The translations under genes and the position numbers were made by a program. Source: Firmicutes bacterium HGW-Firmicutes-7 (GTDB lineage Bacteria; Bacillota; Clostridia; Lachnospirales; Vallitaleaceae). Taken from it: a stretch of DNA of 64,000 nt. This document shows positions 50,197-60,000 of the stretch, piece by piece. Every line of letters starts with the position of its first letter. Position 1 is the stretch's first letter. The stretch covers positions 1 to 64,000 of the forward strand of contig PGZO01000018.1 in NCBI GenBank assembly GCA_002841375.1. Direction: 5' to 3'. Under the pieces are notes generated by a model. The model saw nothing but the letters and a program-made list of their open reading frames with translations, ran no database searches and had not been told where the DNA came from.

Positions 50197-50892
50197 ATGA
50201 AAAATAAAATTCTCGTAATTGAAGATGAAGTTAAAATTGCACGATTTATTGAATTAGAGTTAAAATACGAAGGCTATGAGGTTGTACTAGTAAATGACGG
50301 ACGTAGTGGTCTAGAAATGGCCCAGGAAGGTCAATATGATTTGATTCTTCTTGATTTAATGCTACCCAGAATGAGTGGCATCGAGGTATGCAGGAGGCTA
50401 AGGCAAGGTGGTAATGAAACGCATATTATTATGCTTACAGCAAAGGATGATGTTTCTGATAAGGTAATGGGCCTTGATATGGGTGCAGATGATTATATGA
50501 CCAAACCATTTGCTATCGAAGAATTACTAGCAAGAATTCGCGTTGCATTAAAAAGGAAAGAAAAAACAGAGAAAGAAGTTGACGGCAATGGGAAAATTTA
50601 TAAACTTAAAGGTCTTGAAGTTGACGACATAAAAAGACAAGTTACTTATAATAGTGACCTTATTGAGCTTACCAAAAAAGAATATGAATTACTTAAATAT
50701 CTATTAGAAAACAAAAATATTGCGCTAGATCGAGAAAGAATTCTCGAAAAGGTATGGGGCTATGATTATTATGGAGATACAAATGTAATTGATGTATATG
50801 TTAGGTATTTAAGGTCAAAGATTGACCAACAATATTCAGTTGAACTTATAAAAACTGTAAGAGGGGTAGGTTATGCAATTTATGAGGATTAA
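50197..50892 (+). CDS. OmpR/PhoB-family response regulator
   Basis: This 231-residue regulator has a receiver domain (about 1-115) with phosphoacceptor D53 in LLDLMLP, the acidic pair E8/D9 and the switch lysine in TKPFA. A winged-helix DNA-binding domain follows (about 130-230, ending VRGVGYAI). The histidine kinase gene starts 20 bp inside its 3' end, so the two are a pair. AGGTGAAAG precedes the ATG. Confidence 0.95.
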   Translation: MKNKILVIEDEVKIARFIELELKYEGYEVVLVNDGRSGLEMAQEGQYDLILLDLMLPRMSGIEVCRRLRQGGNETHIIMLTAKDDVSDKVMGLDMGADDYMTKPFAIEELLARIRVALKRKEKTEKEVDGNGKIYKLKGLEVDDIKRQVTYNSDLIELTKKEYELLKYLLENKNIALDRERILEKVWGYDYYGDTNVIDVYVRYLRSKIDQQYSVELIKTVRGVGYAIYED

Positions 50893-52366
50893 TAAAAAGT
50901 TCTTATTGAAGTTACCATTACACATTATTTTATTGCCATTTTATATTATAAAGGGTATTAGAAATGTGCTTCAATATATTTTCAAGAGCTTAAAATTCTC
51001 AATTAGAAGAAAAATCACCCTTAATTACCTATCGTTGTATTTCATTACTGGGATGGTTACTTTTATATTTATGGTAGGCGGATATATGAATTATGAACTT
51101 AATCTGAAAAGTAATAAGGTTTATATTTACGTTGATAATATCTTTGATAAATACGAGGCAGACATTTATAATTATCAAGAAATAAACAATCGTATTAATG
51201 CAATCGCAGAAGTTGAAAACTGCGGTATTGAGGTTACTTTTCTAACTGAACAAGAAAATGTGATTTCAAGCGAACGATACAACAATTTTAACTATCCTGA
51301 TTCTATTCTGGATCGTATCGGGACATTAGTTTCTAATAAGATGTATTCAAGTAAGATGATTATATACTATATTAATCCTACAACTGATATTATGGATACA
51401 GCAACTTTGAAAATTATTCATCCAATAACACTTTACTATACAAAGCTGACCACATTATCTATTATGCTGCTTACCTGTATTATGTTTGGGTTTTTCTTTA
51501 TTTGGTTTTTTGGTGGTGTAAACAATAAAAGAATATTAAAGCCAATATATGCAATGACTAAAACTGCGGAGAAGATATCTATTACAAATATGAATGAAAG
51601 ACTGGACGTTAGCCAAGCAAAATATGAATTAAGAGATTTAGCAATTACCTTAAATGATATGCTCAATCGGTTAAATGTAGATTATGAAAAACAAAAAAGA
51701 TTTGTTTCTGACGTTTCACATGAGCTTCGTACACCCATATCTATAGTAAACGGATATGCAAATATGCTTAAAAGATGGGGGAAAGAAGATGAAGCTATTT
51801 TAGACGAATCCATTGAAGCGATTATTGATGAAGCAAGAAATATGCAAGTATTAGTTGAAAATCTATTAACCCTAGTGCGTGCAGACAATCAATCTTTAAA
51901 GTTTAACAAAGAAGAGTTTTATATGAATGAACTTATTGAAGAAGTAACAATAGAGAGTCAGATGATTAATGCTAAAAAACAAGAAATAATATGCGACCAA
52001 TGTGAGCAGTGCGAGAAAATAAAAGTGTTTTTAGATATACAAATGATGAAACAAATACTAAGGATTTTTGTTGATAATGCAGTTAAATATACGCCTCCTG
52101 CTGGACGAATTTATATAAAATGTTTCATTGAAGATAATAGCTGTATTATTCATATCAAAGACAGCGGTATTGGGATTTCAAAGGAAGACTTACCTTATAT
52201 TTTTGATCGTTTCTATCGCTCAGATGAATCAAGGACAAGAGATACAGGAGGTCATGGACTGGGATTATCAATAGCTAAGGCAATTATTTTGGGGCATGGG
52301 GGTAGAATAAAGGTGAAAAGTAAGAAGAATGAAGGAACTGAATTTACGATTATTTTACCTATGTAA
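50873..52366 (+). CDS. Sensor histidine kinase
   Basis: This 497-residue membrane kinase has an N-terminal amphipathic lead, membrane segments at about 55-80 and 195-220, and an extracellular sensor of about 110 residues between them. A HAMP domain, the phospho-acceptor H283 in VSHELRTP, and an ATPase domain with N (DNAVKYTPP), G1 and G2 boxes (DSGIGI, GGHGLGLSIAKAI) follow. It phosphorylates the regulator encoded upstream. The signal is unknown. Confidence 0.94.
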   Translation: MQFMRINKKFLLKLPLHIILLPFYIIKGIRNVLQYIFKSLKFSIRRKITLNYLSLYFITGMVTFIFMVGGYMNYELNLKSNKVYIYVDNIFDKYEADIYNYQEINNRINAIAEVENCGIEVTFLTEQENVISSERYNNFNYPDSILDRIGTLVSNKMYSSKMIIYYINPTTDIMDTATLKIIHPITLYYTKLTTLSIMLLTCIMFGFFFIWFFGGVNNKRILKPIYAMTKTAEKISITNMNERLDVSQAKYELRDLAITLNDMLNRLNVDYEKQKRFVSDVSHELRTPISIVNGYANMLKRWGKEDEAILDESIEAIIDEARNMQVLVENLLTLVRADNQSLKFNKEEFYMNELIEEVTIESQMINAKKQEIICDQCEQCEKIKVFLDIQMMKQILRIFVDNAVKYTPPAGRIYIKCFIEDNSCIIHIKDSGIGISKEDLPYIFDRFYRSDESRTRDTGGHGLGLSIAKAIILGHGGRIKVKSKKNEGTEFTIILPM

Positions 52367-52382
52367 GATAGTGAGTATAGTC

Positions 52383-52434
52383 AAAAAGATCGGCAGGTAG
52401 GTATTCGTACACCTAAAACTGTCGATCTTTTTTT
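52383..52434. terminator. Bidirectional terminator between kinase and FIST-EAL genes
   Basis: AAAAAGATCGGCAG and CTGTCGATCTTTTT pair with one G-T, with an inner AGGT/ACCT. T runs (or A runs on the other strand) flank both sides, so it can serve both convergent genes. Confidence 0.75.
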
Positions 52435-52437
52435 CCT

Positions 52438-52466
52438 TTCAGAAGGAAGTTCCTCACTTTTTTAAT
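52438..52466 (+). repeat. Possible half copy of the dispersed palindrome
   Basis: TTCAGAAGGAAGTTCCTCAC-TTTTTTAATG resembles the left arm and loop at 7161 and 47259, but the right arm is lost. Confidence 0.4.
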
Positions 52467-52469
52467 GAT

Positions 52470-54947
52470 CTACATTCCATCTGTTGATTCCTTAGGATGA
52501 GATACATAATAACCTTGAGAATAATTAATTCCGAGTTCATTTGTCTTAGTGAAAATCGCCTCATCAGATACAAATTCGGCAACTGTTGCTATGCCCATTT
52601 TTCTTGAAAAATCAACAATCGTTTCGGCTACAAGAGCTGCAGCTTTTTCACCATTTATTTGCTGAATGATTGAACCGTCAATTTTGATTAAATCAACATT
52701 TAACTTGAATAGATAGTGGAAATTAGAAAACCCTGTCCCAAAATCATCAATTGCAATTTGCGCACCGTACGATTTGGTTATATTAATAAATTCTTTTACA
52801 TCATCATAGTTTTCTATACCTTCTGATTCCACAATTTCAAAAATAACATGATGAGATTTCGGGAATTCTTCAAGCTTTTGATAGATATATTGTCGCATAT
52901 TTTTATCAAGAATATCTTCAGAGGATAAGTTAATTGAGAATCTAAATTCAGAATTAATAAAGTTATTAAATGCCTTTTCAACAATAATTTTTGTTAAGGA
53001 TTTGTATAGATTTGCCTTTTTTGCAATTCCAAGGAAGTTATGAGGTGTCACAACCGTACCATCCTCATCAATGAGGCGCATGAGCACTTCAAAGTGATCA
53101 GTTTCCTTCGTATCATTATTATAAATGGCCTGATAATAAGGAACAATTTTATCTTTTTCTATTGCATTTCTTATTTTAGAAGTCCATGTAAGGTTGCTTT
53201 TAATTGATTCTTCAATATTTAAGGACTGATCGTATATTAAAAAGGGCAATTTTTGACCTTTTGCATATTCTAAAGTCATACTTGTGTTTTCATATATATG
53301 TGTTTTGTGATGGGAAACTGCAATTACCGTTGCAATATATATTTCTAGGCTTAACTCCATAAAGCAGTGTTTATGAATATGCTGTTGTAAAACTACCATT
53401 GCCTTATTAAAAGTATCATTGTCATGATGGTCATTTGTTATTGAAAAAATATCTGCATGAATTCTATATGTATTATATTCATGCTTGTAACAGAAGACCG
53501 CAATTACCTTTGAAAGTTCAGATAGTAGCTTATTTCCTATATAATTGCCATAAAAATTATTGATATTAACAAAAGAGCTAATGTCAATAAAAGCTAAGGA
53601 TTTCGTTTCATTTCTTGATAAATCTTCGTTTAATTTGTTGTTATTCGGCAGTTTAGTTAATTCATCGATGTAATAATGGTCAAGAAGTTCATTTGTTTTT
53701 TGTGTAACCATGTTTTCTAGTGTTTGATTAATTACATTCAGTTCTTTTGAAGTGTTTTCAACTAGATTTAGTAAGGTTACTTGCTCATCATCATAATTGC
53801 ATTCAGTATGATAATATATATAATCTTCTTTAAGAAAACAATCACTGCGTTCGGAAAGTGCTGTGGCACTAAAAGTACCAGTTGAAATGAAACATTTATC
53901 TCCTTCAGTAATAAATTCAGCATGGGTAAACATGCCGCAGGTTGGTAGTGTTAAATCGTTTGCATAATACTTAATATATTTTTCAGTAGTATTTAGTCGT
54001 ACAAGTCCATTGAAAACAATCAAATTTTCGAGTGGTACTTTTTTTAATTGTAATAAGGTTTCATTAATGTTTGAAATAGAATTTTGAATGTTTCCATATC
54101 CAAGGGTGATTTCATCACCACTTTTAATGGAAGTATTTGTAACAATGTAACCTTGTTTAGTGATTGAAATCATTGGTTTGGGTCTTAACTTTGAGCCATC
54201 ATGTAATAGTAGAGGGAAAATATAACCAATTCCAATATCTGATTTTTTATCTGAATCAGCCATGATCATACCTAAATATTTCTCATAAAAGGTTTTAGCA
54301 GGCGTATGATCAATGGATTTGATAATATTATCTTTTGCTGTTGTAATAACATGTGAGCGCCCGATAGGCATGAAATTCGTATTGCTAAAAGTATTTACTT
54401 GTAAGTATGTACTATCTACAACAAAACCGACAATACCGTTATCATAGAATCTATCATTGGCAAATAGTCTTTCTTTTTCATAATCTGGTATAATCCCCCC
54501 TGTAATAACAAGTTTAGGAGCCTCTGATTTAATGCTTGAAAGCAGTAACTCACAATCATAAGGATTAATATTAGAAATCATAATAACAACCTTTGAAAGA
54601 CATGTAAGTTCATTATGTACAAAACTTTTGCCTAAGGAATGCGGATCAGCGCAGTCCAGGTTGTATGCAAAAACTCTAAATGAAGATTTAGAAAAAGTTG
54701 TGAAAGTAATCATTGTTCTAGATGTAGATAGATCTGACGTTGCTATATTTCGATTGGTTATCGCACCAATAATAAGCGAATTAGGTAGAGAAGAGGTGAT
54801 AGTTCTATGAATGTTTTTGAGGTCACAAAAGTCATCTCTGTTGGCATATATTTGTACCAAAAGATCTGTCTCGTAATCTATCTTCAGTTTTTCGATGTAA
54901 TCTTCAAGCAAGTTAATGTTTGAAAATAAGTGAATATAAGTGTTCAT
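52470..54947 (-). CDS. FIST-GGDEF-EAL protein, probable c-di-GMP phosphodiesterase
   Basis: This 825-residue soluble protein has a FIST sensory domain (about 1-375, FIST_N and FIST_C parts), a GGDEF-like domain (about 430-560) and an EAL domain (about 590-820). The GGDEF signature is replaced by IHADIF, so cyclase activity is very unlikely. The EAL domain has EVLMR in place of EAL, but NLS, EIVESE, DDFGTG, the lysine of IKIDG, AEFV and QGYY are present, so hydrolysis of c-di-GMP is plausible. FIST domains are thought to bind amino acids or similar small ligands. Confidence 0.88.
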   Translation of the reverse strand: MNTYIHLFSNINLLEDYIEKLKIDYETDLLVQIYANRDDFCDLKNIHRTITSSLPNSLIIGAITNRNIATSDLSTSRTMITFTTFSKSSFRVFAYNLDCADPHSLGKSFVHNELTCLSKVVIMISNINPYDCELLLSSIKSEAPKLVITGGIIPDYEKERLFANDRFYDNGIVGFVVDSTYLQVNTFSNTNFMPIGRSHVITTAKDNIIKSIDHTPAKTFYEKYLGMIMADSDKKSDIGIGYIFPLLLHDGSKLRPKPMISITKQGYIVTNTSIKSGDEITLGYGNIQNSISNINETLLQLKKVPLENLIVFNGLVRLNTTEKYIKYYANDLTLPTCGMFTHAEFITEGDKCFISTGTFSATALSERSDCFLKEDYIYYHTECNYDDEQVTLLNLVENTSKELNVINQTLENMVTQKTNELLDHYYIDELTKLPNNNKLNEDLSRNETKSLAFIDISSFVNINNFYGNYIGNKLLSELSKVIAVFCYKHEYNTYRIHADIFSITNDHHDNDTFNKAMVVLQQHIHKHCFMELSLEIYIATVIAVSHHKTHIYENTSMTLEYAKGQKLPFLIYDQSLNIEESIKSNLTWTSKIRNAIEKDKIVPYYQAIYNNDTKETDHFEVLMRLIDEDGTVVTPHNFLGIAKKANLYKSLTKIIVEKAFNNFINSEFRFSINLSSEDILDKNMRQYIYQKLEEFPKSHHVIFEIVESEGIENYDDVKEFINITKSYGAQIAIDDFGTGFSNFHYLFKLNVDLIKIDGSIIQQINGEKAAALVAETIVDFSRKMGIATVAEFVSDEAIFTKTNELGINYSQGYYVSHPKESTDGM

Positions 54948-55189
54948 GAAAATATACGCCCTTCCGATTATTAGTTACTTCAAGACCTATAAAAACACTC
55001 TTAACAATGTTTTAAAATATAAATATTGCGAAATTAAAATAATTGTTTATAATTATAAATAAGCAAATCTTTAATTTTGTACACAAAAAAATATTTTTAT
55101 ACAACAAATCCCCACGAACATATTATAATATTTTTTGTCACAAATTACAATTAGTATTTAAATTATTTTTAAATTGGAGGAAGAACAAT

Positions 55190-55996
55190 ATGCCTTGGTG
55201 TCCAAAGTGTAAAAGCGAATATGAGAAAGGTGTTTTATCATGCGTAGAGTGTAAGGTAGAATTAGTTGATGATTTAGCGAAACATGTAAACTACGTATCC
55301 TTAGTGAAGCTAGATGCTTCAATTGTTAAAGGCGTGGTAGAGTATTTGGCGTATTCAGGTGTTAATGATTATCAGTTAAATCAAGAGGAGCAAACTTGCG
55401 AAGTATTAGTAAATGAAAAAGATGTGAAGAAAGCTTCTAAACATCTTAATGTTTATTTGTATAATTTGCAGAAAGAGGCTATGGAACAAGAAGATTTAAA
55501 TGAAAGTGAAGAATTAATTCCTAAGGTGCAAGATGAGAGATTAGATGATGTATATAGTAACGAATCAAAATTAAAAGAAATGCGTTCAAGTGCAACAACT
55601 TTTTTTGTTTTTGGTGGAGCAATACTATTATTTGATCTTTTAAATATAGTCAACATTCTGAAAGTAGTATCAGGGTTATCAGAAGGTATTATGCTAATAA
55701 TTGGGGTGGGCTTTATTGTACTTGGAATAATAACTTTGAAAAAAATTCCAAGTATTGAAGAGAAGGTCAATGCAATTTCAGATAATGTGGGAGAAATGGT
55801 TAGTTGGTATGAAAATACAAATAATATGGATCAATTTTATGAGAACAAAAAAATTGATATTACTGAACATGACGAAGGTGCATTATACTTTGTTGCATTA
55901 GAAGAAATCAAAGAAGGGTTAATTAAGCAATTTCCAGAACAGAAAGAAGCATTTATTAATCTTGCGGCAGATGAGATTTATTCCAAAATTAAGTAG
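55190..55996 (+). CDS. Zinc-ribbon/DUF2007-like membrane protein
   Basis: This 268-residue protein begins with a zinc ribbon (CPKC at 4-7, CVEC at 18-21). A small alpha-beta domain follows (about 30-90, LDASIVKGVVEYLAYSGVNDY), similar to DUF2007 signal-transducing domains, and two adjacent membrane segments (about 140-195). ATG 55190 follows GGAGG; the longer in-frame ORF upstream lacks a site and coding character. It ends eight bp past the stop of the convergent LysR gene. Confidence 0.75.
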   Translation: MPWCPKCKSEYEKGVLSCVECKVELVDDLAKHVNYVSLVKLDASIVKGVVEYLAYSGVNDYQLNQEEQTCEVLVNEKDVKKASKHLNVYLYNLQKEAMEQEDLNESEELIPKVQDERLDDVYSNESKLKEMRSSATTFFVFGGAILLFDLLNIVNILKVVSGLSEGIMLIIGVGFIVLGIITLKKIPSIEEKVNAISDNVGEMVSWYENTNNMDQFYENKKIDITEHDEGALYFVALEEIKEGLIKQFPEQKEAFINLAADEIYSKIK

Positions 55997-56876
55997 CCTG
56001 TGCTACTATTTCAATGAATTTCTGACTAGCTAATGATAAAGGCGTTTTTCGATTTGTCACAATAGCTAATTGTCTAGAAGGTAGCGTCTCTGACAAGTTT
56101 ATTTTAAATAGCTCACTTTCATTTTCAGATAAACAATATTCAGGCACGAAGGATATACCTAATCCAATTTTAGCGAGATCTACAAGAAGATCAATACTAC
56201 CAAGCTCAACAGAAGGGGTTAAGTGAACACCTCTTTCTTCAAAAAGTTGATTTAGATAATCAGTGGTAGACGTATTTTTTTCTAGCATTAAAATAGGCTG
56301 TTGGGCAAGGTCTAAATAGGATAGTTTATATTCTTTTAGCTGTGAGAAGGCTTTTCCTGCTATAAAAACATCATTAAAGTTAATGGTTGGAATAATCTGT
56401 AAATCGTTATCTATTGCCTTATTAGGTAAGTTGGTAACAATAAAATCAACACTTCCTTGTTTTAGAAGCTTAACACATGCAATTGACGTTCTATTCGTTA
56501 CCTGTAGGTGTATGTTGGGATAACTTTGGTGGAATTCCTTGAGATAAGGAATTAGATAGTATTTACAAATCGTATCACTTGCACCAATATGAAGCTTTCC
56601 CTTAGATAAAGAAGGGCTTTCTAATAAACTTAATTGTCCATTTCTTATTAAGTTAATGGCAGGTTCAATGTGATCTAGCAATAACTTACCTTTTGGTGTG
56701 AGGTATACCTTTTTGGTTGAGCGAATAAAGAGTGTCGTATCTAGTTTTTCCTCTAGTGTTTTAATAGCTTGACTAACCGCAGATTGAGAAATAAACAATG
56801 ATTTTGATGCTTTAGAAAAGCTAAGTTGTGTGGCTACTTGATAAAATACTTTGTATAATTCGAGATTAATTTCCAT
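55989..56876 (-). CDS. LysR-family transcriptional regulator
   Basis: This 295-residue regulator has the N-terminal winged helix (LSFSKASKSLFISQSAVSQAIKTLEEKL, about 17-45) and a periplasmic-binding-protein-like effector domain (about 90-290). The domain plan resembles CysL/YwfK-type LysR proteins. It is transcribed away from purL across a 177-bp gap, a usual layout for a LysR protein and its target, though purL is not a common LysR target. Its end overlaps the zinc-ribbon gene tail to tail. Confidence 0.9.
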   Translation of the reverse strand: MEINLELYKVFYQVATQLSFSKASKSLFISQSAVSQAIKTLEEKLDTTLFIRSTKKVYLTPKGKLLLDHIEPAINLIRNGQLSLLESPSLSKGKLHIGASDTICKYYLIPYLKEFHQSYPNIHLQVTNRTSIACVKLLKQGSVDFIVTNLPNKAIDNDLQIIPTINFNDVFIAGKAFSQLKEYKLSYLDLAQQPILMLEKNTSTTDYLNQLFEERGVHLTPSVELGSIDLLVDLAKIGLGISFVPEYCLSENESELFKINLSETLPSRQLAIVTNRKTPLSLASQKFIEIVAQAT

Positions 56877-57053
56877 TTTTTTTTATTCACCCCATTCATT
56901 TGATAAATTCATCATAACATAATAAATAAAATAGAAAAAGAGATTTTTATAAGCACAGCTAATCAAAGTGATAAGCAGTATTAATTTTACTTCTAAATAA
57001 TGGTGTGCTATGATTCAATTAACAACTACGATAACCAATGATGGAGGTATTTT

Positions 57054-60000
57054 ATGAATTCAATTAAAAGAGTATTTGTTGAAAAAAAGAAGGGATGTAG
57101 AGTAGAAGCATCGCATTTGTTAGAGGATCTACAACACAACCTATCTATTAAACCATTAAAAAAAGTTCGTATTTTGCAAAGATACGATGTTGATAATATA
57201 TCGGAAGAGGCATATAAGCAAGCGTTATATACTATTTTTTCGGAAAAGACTGTAGACAAGCTATACGAAGAACAGTTTGAAATTTCAGAGGATGAAGTAA
57301 TATTTGGTATTGAATATTTGCCAGGGCAGTATGATCAAAGAGCGGATTCCTGTGAACAATGTATTAAATTACTTAATGCGAATGAAGCACCAATTGTTAG
57401 AACAGCAAAAATAATCGTTTTACAAGGTAACTTAAACGATCAACAGATCGATAAGATAAAGAAATATTGCATAAACCCAGTAGATTCAAGAGAAACAGAA
57501 CTCGCAAAGCCAACAACACTAGAACTTAAGTATACAACACCAGAGGATGTAGAAATATTAGATGGATTTATTGATTTAAATGAAGAAGGAATATTGAATT
57601 TATGGCAAGAGCTAGGATTGGCCATGACAAATAGGGATTTAAAGTTTACACAAGACTATTTTAAGAATGAAGAAGGTAGAAACCCAAGTCTGACAGAAAT
57701 TAGAGTATTAGACACCTATTGGTCAGACCATTGTAGACACACAACCTTTTTAACTAAAATAAATAAAGTCGATTTTGCGAATGGATATTACAATGAACCA
57801 GTTAAAGCGACTTATGAAAAATATTTAAAGGATCGTGCTATTGTGCTTGGTGATAAGGCAAATGAAAAGGATATTTGTTTTATGGATATTGCACTACTAG
57901 CCATGAAAAAACTAAGGAAAGAGGGAAAACTTGAAGATCTAGAGGTTTCAGATGAAATCAATGCATGTAGCATTATTGTTAATGTAGATGTGGACAGTGT
58001 TAATGAAGAATGGCTAATAATGTTTAAAAATGAAACTCATAACCATCCAACGGAGATTGAACCTTTTGGTGGCGCAGCAACTTGCTTGGGTGGTGCTATT
58101 CGAGATCCACTATCTGGTCGTTCATATGTTTATCAAGCGATGAGAGTAACGGGTGCATCTGATCCAACGGTTTCACTTGAAGAGACATTACAAGGAAAGT
58201 TATCTCAAAGAAAAATAGTAACGGAGTCGGCACATGGATATAGTTCCTATGGCAATCAAATTGGTATAGCAACAGGACAGGTTAGAGAAATCTATCACCC
58301 AAATTATGTTGCAAAAAGGATGGAAATTGGTGCAGTAATCGCAGCTACAAGAAGAGAAAATGTTGTTAGAGAATCTTCTGATCCTGGTGATTATATTGTA
58401 TTATTAGGTGGAAGAACAGGAAGAGATGGATGTGGTGGCGCAACAGGATCATCAAAGGAACATACAGAGAATTCTATTCATACTTGTGGTGCAGAGGTGC
58501 AAAAGGGAAATCCTCCCACAGAAAGAAAAATTCAACGTTTATTTAGGCAAGATAAAGTGAGCAAACTGATTAAAAAGTGTAATGATTTTGGTGCAGGTGG
58601 TGTGTCTGTAGCTATTGGTGAACTAGCAGATGGTTTAATCATTGATCTTGATGTTGTGCCAAAAAAATATGCGGGACTAGATGGTACAGAGCTTGCTATA
58701 TCAGAATCTCAAGAACGTATGGCAGTTGTAATTGATGAAAAAGATATTGAGAAATTTATTAAATATGTTGATGATGAAAATTTAGAAGCTACGGTAGTAG
58801 CGAAGGTAACACAAGAAAAGCGATTAGTAATGAAATGGAAGGATAAAACCATTGTTGATATCAGTAGGGCTTTTTTAGATACAAATGGTGCAACTGATGA
58901 AACAGAAGCTTTAGTAAAGTCCCCTCATGAGAAGAGTTATTTTAGAGCTGCTTTTGATGAAGCCTCAACAGATAAATCAATAAAAGAAAAATGGTTGTTA
59001 AATATAGCAGACTTGAATGTATGCTCACAAAAAGGTCTAATAGAAAGATTTGATAGCTCAATTGGTGCTTCAACAGTATTTATGCCCTTTGGAGGTAAGT
59101 ATCAGTTAACACCAACAGAAACTATGGTAGCTAAGATTCCACTTGAAAAAGGGGAAACAACAACAGGGACAGCAATGAGCTATGGTTACAATCCATATTT
59201 ATCATCATGGAGTCCTTTTCATGGTGCGGTATATGCTATCGTTGAATCTGTAGCAAAAATTGTTGCTACAGGAGGCGATTATACAAAAATACGATTTACC
59301 TTTCAAGAATACTTTAAGCGCTTGAATAAGGATGCAATTAGATGGGGAGAGCCTCTTAGTGCTATGCTTGGTGCATATTATGCGCAAGATCAACTTGAGT
59401 TACCTTCCATTGGTGGTAAAGATAGCATGTCTGGTACCTTTCATGAAATAGATGTTCCACCTACGTTGGTATCTTTTGCAGTAAATATCGTTGATGTTAC
59501 GAAGGTGATCTCTCCAGAATTTAAGAAAATTCAAAGCCAAGTGGTTTGCGTACCATTAGGTCGAGATCATTATGAACTTCCTAATTTTAGTATGTTGCGA
59601 AAAAATTATACGCGTATTCATCAATTGATTCATGAAGGGAAAATTTTGTCTGCACATACGATAGGAATTGGTGGTTTAAGCGAAGCAATTTCAAAAATGT
59701 CATTTGGAAACATGATTGGAATTGATATTAATCATATCATTTTTGAACAGAATTTTTTTGCACCAGATTATGGTTCAATTGTATTAGAGTTTGAGCAGGG
59801 AACAGATATTGATCAACTACTAGTTGATATTGAATACTTTGACGTGGGTGTTACTAAAAAAGATTCAATTATTTCTTATGGAGATACAATTATTGAGATA
59901 GATGATGTATTAATTAAATGGCAAGATAAACTCGAGTCTGTGTTTCCAACACAAACTAAAGTACTTACGAAAGATATTTTAGATCTACCGTATAAAGCAA

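Noticed and set aside
55043-55189. N-terminal extension of the zinc-ribbon gene
   Set aside because: The extra 49 codons lie in AT-rich spacer with no ribosome binding site, while ATG 55190 has GGAGG.
56877-57053. Purine (G-box) riboswitch upstream of purL
   Set aside because: The conserved purine aptamer stem-loops were not found.
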